Positions 10,640-22,299 of a stretch of 64,000 nt of DNA are shown here, one piece after another. Both the position numbers and the translations under genes were made by a program. The notes beneath the pieces are model-generated. The model searched no databases and was not told where the DNA came from. It saw nothing but the letters and a program-made list of their open reading frames with translations. Positions within the stretch are counted from its first letter, which is position 1; the number at the start of each line of letters is the position of its first letter. This stretch comes from Ctenosaura bakeri (Eukaryota > Chordata > Lepidosauria > Squamata > Iguanidae): contig CAOLHI010000396.1 of the NCBI GenBank assembly GCA_948474755.1, positions 62,001 to 126,000 on the forward strand, read 5' to 3'.

Positions 10640-13600
10640 TATCCAGTTGAAGACTTTCTGTTATACATGGCATTCAAAAGAGCATGTGAAATACATCACA
10701 TTTAAAATGAAGCTTCACTTAGGAGGCATGCATGTCTAGATATTCAAGGCTAGAATTCTGGTGGTGGACACTGTAAGTGTCATGGCTCACTATGCAAAGG
10801 GTTGTTCTTTCTCCAGGTTCGCATAGGGATGAAAAAGAGATGGTGGTCATAGTATTTTATTTTATACTTAGGAGAAAGCATAGATTAGTTATCTGCATTT
10901 TCTTAGTGTATAATGTGGTGATCTGTGTTCCTTGCCCCCTGCCCTGAAAACTCATTTGGTAGGGAAAGTACAGAAATCACAACTTATGCTATGTACACCA
11001 CAGCTTACCTTGAGATCTTAACTATTCTTCTATCCTCACAGTTCATTCAAATTATTGGTTCCTGATAAGAACTTAGTATCACACATCCACCCTCTGTCTA
11101 TTGTCCTAAAGGGGCCATGCAGCTTTGAGGTACCAGATGTATCTCTGTGTTCTTCACTGTTAAATGGGTTGTCCTCAGTTTCTCCTGCCTCCAAATTTTC
11201 CTTAGGAACAAGATTTGCATTCTTTTGTTGACATACCTCTTCCTTCAGATCAAAGACTATAGTGTTAATGGGTTACACAGGACCCACCTTGCTCCAGCAA
11301 CTGTCAGAACATTCTTCTTACCAGCTTACAGCTGAGAACACTTGGGTTGCTTTGGCTAGCTGTCTTCTTCCCTTCCAAAATGACCTTCACAATAACTATC
11401 ATTCTGTCTCTTATTTTCCCCATTCCCTTCCTTCAAGTGAGCAGGGTTCAGCTCTGACATGCTCATTTTAATAAAATTAAGCCAAAACTGTATATTCACT
11501 ACTTACTATTAAAAGGTCATTTTGGTCCCTTTCACACTGTGGAGGTGGGTTTTTAAGACCATCTATTTATTGATTCATTTTGGTCCAGCCACACTGTAAT
11601 TTTATTTAAATCTTAAAGCAAATGTCTCTGATGCTAGTGTGTGTCTGAAGATCATGTGTGTGCACTATCTGGCAGTTAAAATGTAGTAATCTATGGGAAT
11701 GCTTCCGAATTTCTCATTTAATAAGCATATCTTGTAAGTTGGCACATAATTATGTTAATGCAGTAGAGAAGAAGAATAAAATTTAACAGTGATTATTACT
11801 TTAGGGTTAAAAAGAATGAATATGCACAATGCATTTCCTGTTCAGATACAATATGTAAAACATATGTTAGTTTTACTATTCATTAATAACTTTATTAACA
11901 TACGATTCTCACTCTTAAAGAGCTGGCAGTTCCTAATTTTAAGATCACAAAATGAAGTAAAAAGTGAAGATAATATAAAGTGAAGATAAAGTCAATAGTC
12001 TAACTAATGATACTGTGTATATTTTCCTCACCCAGAGGAAACATATTTTCTTTCTGTTTCAAGAAATAAAAATATATAAATAATCATAGGATAGCATTTC
12101 ACTCAAACATAGAAAAAGACTATTTCACCATTTATTTACTTGTTTGTTTATCTGTTCCAAATCCAAACCAAACTGGTACTGTTACCAGAGTTTTTTTTTA
12201 ATGTACTGCAGTTAAGTTTATTTTTTCTGAAATAAACTTTTCCCCTAGCTAGCTCTTTAGTTACATGACCTTCTTCTCTTTTCAAAGCAAAATGCCAGGG
12301 CATTTTAACTTCTGTATGTGTGTGTGTGTTGATTTTGGTTTGTTGCTTGTTTTTCCAACAGCATTTATGCCTGTTATTTTGTAATCTTAATATTATTATT
12401 ATTTTGCATTTGTCTTTTTATATTGTCACTTTTTTTTTTTTTTTGCACTAGGGTTACTTTTTGATGGAGGGTGGTTTATAAATTGCAAAAGCAACTGATG
12501 AATCAATAAGAAGGCATTGGGGATGGGGCATTGGCCTGAGTAATCATCTCCTGCCCCATGGCTACTAATTCCAGTGTTTCCAGGGGCTTTTAATGTAACA
12601 CATAGATGAACCATCCTCACAATTTTTGTGAAGTTCTCTGGTCATGGTTCTTTGACCATTTCCCTGTGGTTCCCTAAAATGGTTCTCTGATAATATCCTT
12701 GTGGGTTATACAATTGTATGGCACCTTGTGTGATGAAGGTTGTTGATCTACACACTGGTGTAACTTTCTAAAGCTTATTTCCAAGCTATTTTCATGTTAC
12801 TCATGGATAAGAGGGAATAGGACTACACTACTAGTCCTGCTGCTGAAAACTCAAGACATGCACCCAGCTCTGCCTCTCTGCTCACAAGATAAAGGGGCAG
12901 CTGACTGAACATGCATAGGCTCTGCTGTATAGTAAAGAGGGCCAAATCAGTTTATATACTATATCCTTTTCAGATTCATCCATGTTCTATCCATTCCATC
13001 TTTTCATTAATCTGCATTTCTTTAAATCTCAAAATATGTTAATATGTTAATATCAAACCCTTATGAGCCTTCACTGCAATCATTTACTCTACAATAGTAC
13101 TGCCAAAGTCAATGGAGTTTTATCAGAACTGTGTGCAGCAGTAACAATTGTACGCTCAGCCTGGTATTTAAATGCTCCTGTCTTCTATGGAGAAAAAAAA
13201 AATCTTATCTCTAGCCAAGCCATATTAATGTAATGGTTATGAGATAATATTTATCTTCAGAGGTCTGAATCTTCTGCACATCTATTTTAAAGTCTCATTT
13301 TATCTGTGAAATATGTATCTAATAAAATTACTTTCTAGTAAGGTAAAGTATCATAAATATGTGTACTATTGATGCACTTACTGGGTGGCATATTCTTTAG
13401 CTTTCATTACTTTGTGATTGATGAAACTTGCTTAGTATCTTAGCCTTTGTACTGAATTAATGTTGGTCTTTACAGTATAGATATCAGTAGCTAGAAAGTA
13501 ATCATTGGGATGTATTATTCATTCTGACCCACTGCAGTGTCATTTGTTTCCACTCTCCTAGAAAGAGTTAAGCCAGATATCTCTGGGGCTGTAATTTCTA

Positions 13601-15287
13601 GACAATCATTCTCTAGTTTTGAGTGTCCCTCCACATATAGATGTATGTTTTCATATTAGAGTGACTGGTTTAGTCTGAAGATAACATTATGAGGCTAATG
13701 AATCTTTATTTTGCATGTTTGGGCTTCAGTCATAAGAAAATGTAGGAAAAAGGAAAAGGGGGTGAAGGGGAGGGACAAGAGGCATCTGATCCAGAGGCTG
13801 GGAAAGTTACTTCATTGGACTGTAATTCTCAGAATACCATTGGTGATGATTGGAGGGTTATAGTCTAAAAAATTAATTTTTTGATATGTCTAGAATTGTG
13901 AGTGAAGTGAGTGAATGATAAGAGTCTTATCATTCATCTTTATGAGATACAGGTATACTTTAGTTAACAAAGTAGATATGTTCCTGGGAATTACTTCTTT
14001 AACAAAAACTTTGGTACCATAGGCAGAAAAAAATAATAATGAAGGAACAGGGATAGCCCCCTGTACCACAGAAGAGCAGTTCAGTAAATATCAGCAAACT
14101 TTTTATCCAAAATAAACAATATGTGCATGTGAAATGAAATATCCAGATTAAGTGAGCCTAATGTAAATAAACAAAAACATTTTCAGCTTTTTAGAGACAA
14201 TGTGGAAGTTTCTTCCAAAATTTATCCAGGAACATTTTTTTTTACCAACCTCTACCTTTCACGATTCCATTTTGATGGCCAAACTTATATATTCATGTTC
14301 CTTAAAAGAAAAAAAATGTGTGGGGTGCTGGTAAGGCAGGCTTATCTGCTGTCCCCCTTTTGCATTTCATGCATGCTCTGTAAGCAACGTTGGAGGGAGA
14401 TACTCTTTACCTTGCCTGTTGTAGGCAGACACACACAGTTACAGTAGGACTGACTAGAGTAAAATCCCGCTTTTTCCTACCTTAAACTTCATTGTATTGT
14501 TTGCCACTGACATACTGCTGCAACTTGACACTGTGTTTCTCCAGCCCTCCTCTGGTCCCAGTGCTGATGCTGCTAAAAATCTTTCAGCTAGGCAGAGGAT
14601 GGGGAAAAAGAGAGCTGTGCAGGCATAAAAAGACTTTGTAAGGAAGACCTTCTTTATCAGAGGCTTTGTTAGCTGAAGTATGCCTGTACATGTATAACTA
14701 AGACAATACATTAAAAAGTGAAAAACACTTGGTTGTGTTTCTCAGAACAGATTCAAGGTAGACTTATGCAACTGACTGTGACCTCCAGGCCCTGGGAAAA
14801 CTAAGGTATTCAGAATGTATCAGAGGAATCAGTACTTTACCTTCTGATGTTCCTTCCCATTTCCAGCTCTTTAATGATGTTTGGCAGATTGGGACAGGAG
14901 GAGGGTGGCCGCTTGCATGTTGTCAAGCAATGAAGAAATCCATCACTGACAAAGAGAGTGAAAGAAGTCACATGTTTGCATAAATATTTTATACGGTTGC
15001 ATATGAATAAAGGTCTGTAGATGCACAGTTATAACTAATTACTGTCACTTAAATTGAAGTACAGTTAGGTCTCAGTATAGTAAGGCAGGTTGCCTCCTCA
15101 GGATCTAGTGCCAGCTGTTTATGTGCATCTTCAAGGCTCTGCTTTCCCTTCTTAAGGTCCCTTATCTTTAATCAGTCTCATGCTGGACAACCTTTCAAAC
15201 AATGGCTATTCAAATACAGAATTCTTCTCCATAAAGGAGAACGCATGTTTGTCGAAAAAGTACAAACATAGTGATCATCCTCTACAA
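10640..15287. other. Intronic interval, no gene seen
   Basis: A long AT-rich stretch. I see a perfect 11-bp-arm hairpin at 13913-13935 (GAATGATAAGA, 1-nt spacer) and minor T/A runs, but no coding region, RNA gene or transposon with definable ends. Confidence 0.5.
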
Positions 15288-15370
15288 CAGTGGTTCTCAA
15301 CCTTCCTAATGCCGCGACCCCTTAATACAGTTCCTCATGTTGTGGTGACCCCCAACCATAAAATCATTTT

Positions 15371-15418
15371 TGTTATTTATTTATTTATTTACTTACTTAC
15401 TTACTTACTTACTTATTA
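15371..15418. repeat. (TTTA)n/(ACTT)n microsatellite inside SPIN copy 2
   Basis: A TTAT/TTTA run passes into ACTT units, at the same place where copies 3 and 4 have (GTTT)n and (TTAG)n. The repeat is therefore an inherited internal part that has diverged in unit. Confidence 0.85.
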
Positions 15419-15885
15419 TTTGGTTAGTTATTTCCAACATCAAATAGATTGGAAACACTGCCCTAAATCACTGCTCTGGATAGAATTGTAATGCCTAAAA
15501 ACTGGTAACCCTCCCCCCTTTATTTAAGCACAGAAAGCGTCCATCAATGCCAGAATTAAGGCAGTAGTTCTAGTTCTGAATGTTGGGTTTCCACAGTTCA
15601 AAAAGCCAGTCACTTCCAAAGGCAATGCCGAAACAGCCCACATTTTACACAAGGCACGGGGAGAAAAGGACAGGGAGAGAGGAAAGATGGCAGCGGCATA
15701 AGCAGACGCGTTTTGTTTCACTCCCTCCCTCCCTCCCTCCCTCCCTCCGTCCCTTAAAGGGAGTGCAGACGCTGAACATACAAAAAGCAAGGAATGCAAA
15801 ACAGTCAGGGCAAAGAACACAACATGTGCGTGTGGCAAGTGCCAAGGGTCCACGCACAACAAAAGCGAGAGGAGAAAGTCATCCT

Positions 15886-16039
15886 GGCTATTTCTGCACT
15901 AGACTGTTATAGCGCTATTATTCCACTTTCACCATCCTATGGAATCCTGGGGTTTGCAGTTTGAACTGCAAACCCCAGGATTCCATAGGATGGTGAAAGT
16001 GGAATCATAGCGCTATAACACTGGAATGTGGAAATGGCC
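15886..16039. mobile_element. Palindromic GGCC-end MITE nested in SPIN copy 2
   Basis: A nearly perfect 154-bp palindrome. The outer ends are GGCTATTTCTGCAC and ATGTGGAAATGGCC. The arms contain TTATAGCGCTATTATTCCAC and CATCCTATGGAATCCTGGGG, meeting at GCAGTTTGAACTGC. A transcript would fold into one long hairpin. The same MITE sits at the equivalent position in SPIN copy 4, and a truncated one in copy 3. Confidence 0.88.
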
Positions 16040-17052
16040 AAAGTCCACAGGACAGATCAGAGCAGTGCTTTTGGGTCAAAAAACCAAAAAAAAAAAAAAA
16101 CCCAACCAAGGAGCCTTGGGGGCTCTTGCTACACAAACCGAAGCCCTTGGCTGACACCCCCTGCTCCTTTCCTGACCGAGTTCTCGGTCTCAGAGGGACC
16201 GATCTCCCCCGTCAGATGGCAGATCCGTCGCAGGAAAGTTTCCTCCTTTGCCTGCCAGACCAAAGGCGACAGCCCCACTGACAACTCCCATGGAGCGGCG
16301 TGCCCAAAATGAATGGGCGACCAGGCGATCGCCACTGCTGCAGCCCTGCCACTTTGCTCGCCCCGGCAAGCAACTCTGTTCGCCGGCATGAATGAGCGTG
16401 AGGTGAAGAGGGTGAGGGGACGGGGTCTTACCTCCCAGACATCCCGCTGCAGTGTCATAAACCCTGAATGGGAAGCCCTCTGTGTGTGTGGGGGGGTGCG
16501 GGCACGAGCATCCAAGCAGTGCCCGGCTGCTCACTCGCCCTGGCAAGCAACTCTGACTCTGCAAGCCAGCATGAAGGGGAAAGGGAACACTGAAGGGGAA
16601 GCCCTCTGTGTGTGTGTGTGTGTGTGTGTGGTGCAGGTGCAAGTGTCCAAGCAGCTGTGCCCGGCTGCATGCCTCTTCTCCCCTCCCGCCAGTGTGGGGT
16701 CTCCTCTCCTCACCTCCGCCTTTACGCTCCGGCTCCAGCTCTCTCCTCTCGGTGTCCTCACCTCCGCCTTAACATTCAGGCTCCAGCTCTCTCCTCCTGC
16801 TCTCCACACCTCCAGCTTCACCTCAGGCTCGTCCAGTGCTTTCCCACCAGGCAGGGAAAGACGGGGAAACACCCAGCATGCCTCCTCTCCCCTCCTCCCA
16901 GCGGAGGAGTCTCAGAAGCACTGCTCCCATTGGCTGTGAGGCCACCTTCTTTTAAAAGGGGGGGCAGGATTGAGGAGCGGCGACCCCTGTGAAATGGTCA
17001 TTTGACCCCCAAAGGGGTCCCGAACCCCAGGTTGAGAACCACTGCTCTACAA

Positions 17053-18520
17053 TAACAGCGTTCAGAACAGGGATGCAGTTCTTTGCTAACTTTGTTAGGA
17101 AGGAAGCAATGAGTGATTTTAGCCATTTTCTTCTCACTGTGAGAAAGTCTTCAAATACTGCAGTTTTCAAAGACTATTCACAGCTCAAGACTTGTTCTGC
17201 GCCCTAAAAAAAATCACAGGTGGTTGTTCTGCACAAGAACCAACTTTTTTTTTCTTAGCAGAAATACGTTGTATAATATGTGCACAATAGATGCACAGAA
17301 AACCATATTTCTTCACACAAAATAGTATTTCTGTGCAGAAGTGAAATGCAAACATCATGAGCATCCCCTTTGAACCTGCAAGCATAGTGACCATCCCCTT
17401 TGCACATGCAAAATATCCATGTGCAAATTTTGCGTAGGCTTTGGACAAAATATCCTGTGATGGACCCCTCTTCCATGGGTGGACGTTTGCTTGGCTACAG
17501 TGTGCAACTGTAACATTTCAAACAGTGCCAGACATCTGACTCTTGCTGCCATTTTAATTTTCCACAGTGTCCCAGAATGATATCATATGGAGATGTAGGA
17601 AATTTTTAAAAAAACAGCTACACCCAGCCCCCTCATGCTTCTGGGAGCTCAAAAAAACCCACAATAAATATGTCTAAAAAGCAGCGTAGGGAAAATGCAT
17701 CCACACTGGAGTCACCGGATTTCTGTGGCCCTGGTAGAGTCCCCCATAACGTTACTGTTGATGTAGGCTGGAAAGTGAGCAAAGTTTCTTTTTGCCTTCT
17801 CTGCACTGTTATCAGCAAGATCAGGACTATACTTTTCCAATAGGAATGCATGTAAACATTCATATGAAAGATAGTAAAAGGGCTCAGTAGGATTTATCAC
17901 TGGGGAAGGAGATGAACTTGTTCTTTGCCAGAGATCTTTTATTACGAGTCTTCCTGATTCTATCCATTTTAAGTGGTTTTCTTCATCACTCTAAACTATA
18001 GGTGAGCTGAATTTCATCTTGTTCTGTTTTGAAAACTATTAGAGTCCTGGTGAGTTTTGATGTTTACAAAGCAAGACAATGTTTCCAGGAACACTTAACA
18101 TTTAAGGCCACAGTAATTTCTGTTAACTGATTCTGCTTAAGGATATGATAAGTGCCTTTCAGGATAAGGCCAAGAACCATCTCATCTGTAGGTTTGTAGG
18201 ATTGTAGCAATCAGCAGACAATATGTTGCCCATCAAAAATTAACCATTAGCTTGCAAGCAACCCACCCATCCCTGTTGGGAGAGAATTTGGAAAGCCACT
18301 CTGGGATATGTGGATCTTTCATAATTCCATTTCCCCCCGAAATCCAGATTGGTCATCATGATTTCATATCTGTTTCCTGAAATCTCTATAAACTGTAATT
18401 GCAGTTTTTATTTGACCTGAAAGTTTTCATAGCTCTTCCCCTCATCAGTCACATTTTACAGTAGTTCACGATTTCCAAATAAAACTGCTTACCAGGTAAA
18501 TATTGATTGTTCTGTGAGAG
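17053..18520. other. Intronic interval, no gene seen
   Basis: No identifiable element. Short open frames on both strands lack any recognisable similarity. Confidence 0.5.
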
Positions 18521-18751
18521 TTAGCATGGTGTAGTGGTTTGAGTGTTGAAATACAGCTCTGGAAACCAGGGTTCAAAAGCCTGCTTGACTACGGAAACCC
18601 ACTGGTGACCATGAGTAAGTCGGGCTCTCTCTGCCTCAGAGGGAGAAAAAGCAAACCACCCTTGAACAAATCTTGCCAGAAAATCCAATGACAGGTTCAC
18701 CTTAGGGTCGCCGTAAGCCAGAAATAACTTGAAGGCACACAGCAACAACAT
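18521..18751 (+). mobile_element. Sauria-type tRNA SINE
   Basis: Well preserved: TTAGCATGGTGTAGTGGTTT head, GGTTCAAAAGCCTGCTTG, CAAATCTTGCCAGAAAATCC, and tail CCTTAGGGTCGCCGTAAGCC then ACTTGAAGGCACACAGCAAC. Plus orientation. Confidence 0.88.
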
Positions 18752-18967
18752 TTCAGGGAATGACAAGATGTGAAAATAACATTTCTTTAGAAAAAGTTAA
18801 AGATTCAAAGAAAGTTTTTATCAAATTAAGCAGGTTATAATGAAAAATGAGTTACAAGACAAACACAGATTATATCTGTAATTAATCTACATACCTGGAA
18901 TCAGTTAATCATAGTGTTTCCCTTCCCATCCTCTCAATCAGCGGTTCCTAATCTTGAGTCTTTAGAT

Positions 18968-19761
18968 CAGTGGTTCTGAACCTTCCTAATGCTGCGACCC
19001 CTTAATACAGTTCCTCATGTTGTGGTGACCCCCAACCATAAAATCATTTTTGTTATTTTTTATTTATTTATTTGTTTGTTTGTTTGTTTGTTTGTTAGTT
19101 ATTTCCAACATCAAATAGATTGGAAACACTGCCCTAAATCACTGCTCTGGATAGACTTCTAATGCCTAAAAACTGGTAACCACCCCCCTTTTTTTAAGCA
19201 CAGAAAGTGTCCATCAATGCCAGAATTAAGGCAGTAGTTCTAGTTCTGAATGTTGGGTTTCCACAGTTCAAAAAGCCAGTCACTCCCAAAGGCAATGCCA
19301 AAACAGCCCATATTTTACACGAGGCGCAGGGAGGAAAGGACAGAGAGAGAGGAAAGATGGCGGCGGCATAAGCAGACACGTTTTGTTTCCCTCCCTCCCT
19401 CCCTCCCTTAAAGGGAGTGCGGACACTGAACATACAAAAAGCGAGGAATGCAAGACAGTCAGGGAGAAGAACACAACACATGCATGTGGCAAGCGCCAAG
19501 GGTCCACGCACAACAAAAGCGAGAGGAGAAAGTCATCCTGGCTATTTCTGCACTAGACTGTTATAGCACTATTATTCCACTTTCACCATCCTATGGAACC
19601 CTGGGGTTTGCAGTTTGAACCCCAGCACAGGGGTCTCAGAAGCACTGCTCCCATTGGCTGTGAGGCCACCTTCTTTTAAAAGGGGAGGGCAGGATGGAGG
19701 AGCGGCGACCCCTGTGAAATGGTCGTTCGACCCTTCCCGACCCCCAGGTTGAGAACAACTG
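18968..19761 (+). mobile_element. SPIN-type hAT composite element, copy 3 (internally deleted)
   Basis: An exact 8-bp duplication CTTTAGAT flanks it (18960-18967 and 19762-19769). The left 650 bp follow copies 2 and 4, including GGAAAGATGGCGGCGGC (YY1-like AAGATGGCGGC at 19354-19364). The first half of the palindromic MITE begins at 19540. The sequence then jumps from GCAGTTTGAACC directly to CAGCACAGGGGTCTCAGAAG near the right end, so the CpG-rich block is missing. The right end is AGGTTGAGAACAACTG. Confidence 0.88.
19540..19620. mobile_element. Left half of palindromic MITE inside SPIN copy 3
   Basis: GGCTATTTCTGCACTAGACT through CTGGGGTTTGCAGTTTGAAC. The right arm is absent because of the deletion in the host element. 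Confidence 0.8.
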
Positions 19762-19884
19762 CTTTAGATGTTCTTACTCTACAGCTCCCAGTATCCCCAA
19801 CCACCATGTCACTCAGGGCTTTCATTCTCTGAGCCAGAGATGGATCTCATCTTCCACTGCATCCTAATAAATGACAAAATCAAT

Positions 19885-20367
19885 GTCAGGGGCATGGGCC
19901 CCGCTGGACCTGTTGCTGCCCCTGAGGCCGCCGCTGAAGTGGCGGCGGATGCGGCAGCGGCCGACGGGGCCTGCGCGGAGGCCGCCGTGGCCGATGGGGC
20001 CTGTGCGGAGGCCGCTGCGGCTGAGGGGCCTTGCCTGGAGGCCGCCGTGGCTGACGGCTTGGGCCTGGCGGCCGTGGGAGAGGCTGCCGGGCCTGGAGCT
20101 ACTTACCTAGAGGCTGCAGGCTCGAGTCCCTCGTCGCCGGCCGGCTTGCCGGGGTGGGTGGGTCCCGGGCCTGCTCCCGGGGCTCTGCCCACCCGCGACC
20201 CTGATCTGCAGGAGGCCTGGGAGTCTGCCTGTGGCCCCGATCCGGAGGAGGCTGATGCCTCCGCCTCGCCTCCTCCCTTCCAGCAGCGGTGGCAGGCCAA
20301 GGAGGCCGTCTGCCGGTCCCGGCGCCTGCTGGAGAGGAGGCGACGGGCAGAGAGCTCGCAGCTGTGA
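19885..20367 (+). other. Open frame of about 160 codons inside the LTR
   Basis: The frame is open across the LTR's first 480 bp and ends in a stop at 20365-20367. It encodes an Ala/Gly/Pro-rich product with about three repeats of a 30-bp, 10-residue unit (like DGACAEAAVA), then a more complex tail with LLERRRRAESSQL at the C terminus. The frame also runs upstream into flanking DNA, so the true start is unknown. It could be the 3' end of an element gene extending into the LTR, or a by-product of GC-rich composition. I assign no function. Confidence 0.35.
19969..20070 (+). repeat. 30-bp minisatellite within the LTR
   Basis: About three and a half units of the GACGGGGCCTGCGCGGAGGC type, each 30 bp and in frame with the surrounding open frame. 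Confidence 0.7.
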
Positions 20368-20797
20368 GGCACAGCACAGCTGCGAGCCCTCAGCCACATG
20401 GCCACGCCTGATTGGCCGGCCCTCAGCCACATGGCCACGCCTGATTGGCCGGCGCCTGGCTTGGAGGGCTATTTGAGGCAGGCGCCGGGCTGGGGAAGGC
20501 ACGGAGAAACAACTGTTGGTCAACCGTGGTCCTGCTGTCCGTGCCTTGTTCCTGCCTGCGCCTGAGACCAGTCCTCCTGTTCGCCTTGGTGAAGTAACCT
20601 GCCTTATGTACTTTAACAGCCTGTGTTTATTTCTGTTAGGACTGAGTGGAAGCCCTGCCTGCATTAAGGAGTATTTCTGTTAAGACTGTGTAGAAGCCTG
20701 CTTGCTTTGTACTTTTGGGTTTTGACTGTATTAAAGCCCTGCACCTCTAACCTGCTCCCTTGCCGCTGCCTGACCACTGCCTGGCACTGACAATCAA

Positions 20798-21154
20798 GGC
20801 TATCCCTATCTATTAATACATCACCAGTAATAACACACCATTTGGGCCACTAAGAGCACCTGGTACTCCACTGGCAGATATAAATCCAGGAGCATCCACA
20901 TACAGGCTTGCTCCTTCAGAGTGAGTGCAACAGGTAGGTGACACAATTGCCTGGTGTGTTATCTGTCATCTCTTGGCGGGATTCAGTTTCAGTTTGTTAC
21001 CCCTTATCTAGCTCATAATGGCACAAGTTTAAAATGTGCACTGCTTCATGTATTGTTTGATGTTACAAAGAGATGGAGCTGGTTGTCAACTGCATATAGA
21101 TGATATCTTGCAAGAACAATCTCCTGTTGATCACTCCTAATTGCTTCATACATG
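20798..21154. other. Intronic interval, no gene seen
   Basis: Nothing recognisable between the LTR duplication and the next SINE. Confidence 0.45.
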
Positions 21155-21363
21155 AGAGCAAGCGTAGTCTAGTGGTTTAAGCATTGGACTACAGCCCTGG
21201 AAATCAGAGTTTGAATCCTAGCTTGGCCATGGAAACCCACTTGGTGACCTTGGGAAAGTCATATCTCTCAGCTTTAGAGGAGGGAAAAGGAAAACCTTCT
21301 CTGAACAAAATCTTGCCAAGAAAACCTCATGGTGGGTTCCATAAGAAGGCACACAGCAACAAT
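21155..21363 (+). mobile_element. Sauria-type tRNA SINE with shortened tail
   Basis: GAGCAAGCGTAGTCTAGTGG head, GCCATGGAAACCCACTTGG, CCTTGGGAAAGTCATATCTC, CAAAATCTTGCCAAGAAAAC, then a deleted Bov-B-like tail ending GAAGGCACACAGCAACAA. Confidence 0.88.
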
Positions 21364-22299
21364 TACTTCATACAGGCAAATTATCCCCCCACAAAGTCTT
21401 TGGTGTTTAACATTTTTGTTTAAATCTGTACAGCTTTTTAACTTTATTAACTATTAAATTGTTTGATGTTTTCATTCTTATATTATTTAAGAAACTGTTT
21501 AAATTATTCCTCAAATTATTTTCAATTTAAATAGCTGTAAATGGTTTTAAGTTGATTTTATATGCGCATTGTCTTGAGACTGTATGATAAAAGTGGCCTA
21601 TAAAAATCCTAATAAAATAAATAAATATGTTGGCTAGGGCTGATGAAAGTTATAGGTCTGCAAAGCTACAGCACTTCACTTTGTCCACCTCAGTATAGGA
21701 GTTCAGTAACAATGGGGACAGAATAACTCTCTCTCTAGCATCCCACAGTTCAACTGCTGAAGAACTGAGACAAAGTCATCCATTTTTATTTTAAAGGGCT
21801 GACCCTGGAGATAGGAGCTGAATCACTGCAAAATTTTGCCCCTTATTCAGAAATGATCTGGCATAATTCTGTGGATCACACTATGAAAAGCTAGTGAGAG
21901 ATTGAAAAGGAGTAATATTCTCCTTCCCATTCCTAGAAGGAATCATTGGTCAGGATGACTATGAAATCACAGTGGAAAGGATCAAGAGCCAGGTCTCTTA
22001 TTCATGTCCTCAGACCCCATAAACCAATAACGATTCTACAAAACAGCACAAGAAAATTACTCTTCATAGTCCAAGAAGCAACAGTCAAATGAAAGCACGT
22101 ATTTGCATCTTTCATCTTCCCCAGCCCTCAGGCTCAAGTCACCTCACAAAAATTAAAACCAATACATACAAACATTTTCATCAGTAAAAAGCATGCAGTA
22201 ATTTAGGATATAAGTACAATAACGATAGAATTAAAAGCCATTTAAAACATACTTATTAGAAGCAAGATGTAGGAACAGTAAGTGAGTTAAAATGTCCTA
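21364..22299. other. Intronic interval, no gene seen
   Basis: No coding or transposon signal that I can support. Confidence 0.45.

Larger units (their letters stand above)
15288..17044 (+). mobile_element. SPIN-type hAT composite element, copy 2 (1.76 kb)
   Basis: The left end CAGTGGTTCTCAACCTTCC ... CCCCAACCATAAAATCATTT and the right end GACCCCTGTGAAATGGTC ... CCCAGGTTGAGAACCACTG carry SPIN-type termini. An exact 8-bp duplication CTCTACAA flanks it (15280-15287 and 17045-17052). Cargo in order: a (TTTA)/(ACTT) repeat; a segment with GGAAAGATGGCAGCGGC and a (CCCT)n run; a complete palindromic MITE at 15886-16039; then a CpG-rich block of about 850 bp with an internal degenerate duplication around CAAGCAACTCTG and (GT)n. 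A splice-donor-like GGGAG|GTAAGA lies on the minus strand at about 16426-16438. No transposase is present. Confidence 0.88.
19884..20792 (+). mobile_element. Solo LTR with long open frame in its 5' part
   Basis: It starts TGTCAGGGGCATGG and ends GGCACTGACA, the TG...CA ends and short inverted repeat of an LTR. A 5-bp duplication ATCAA flanks it (19879-19883 and 20793-20797). A U3-like part carries two perfect 33-bp repeats (20386-20418 and 20419-20451), each with a CCAAT box in reverse (GATTGGCC), then GGCTATTTGAGGC as a TATA-like site. ATTAAAG at about 20730 may be the poly(A) signal. No internal retroelement genes flank it, so it is a recombined single LTR. The retroelement class is uncertain (Gypsy-like or retroviral). 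Confidence 0.75.

Noticed and set aside
16313..16939. 208-codon open frame on +, and several overlapping frames on both strands
   Set aside because: It lies wholly in CpG-rich SPIN cargo with a (GT)n run. Several frames are open at once, and copy 4 does not keep the same frame lengths. This fits base composition, not a protein.
18521..18600. tRNA gene
   Set aside because: The tRNA-like boxes belong to SINE heads with the SINE body attached and mismatched arms.
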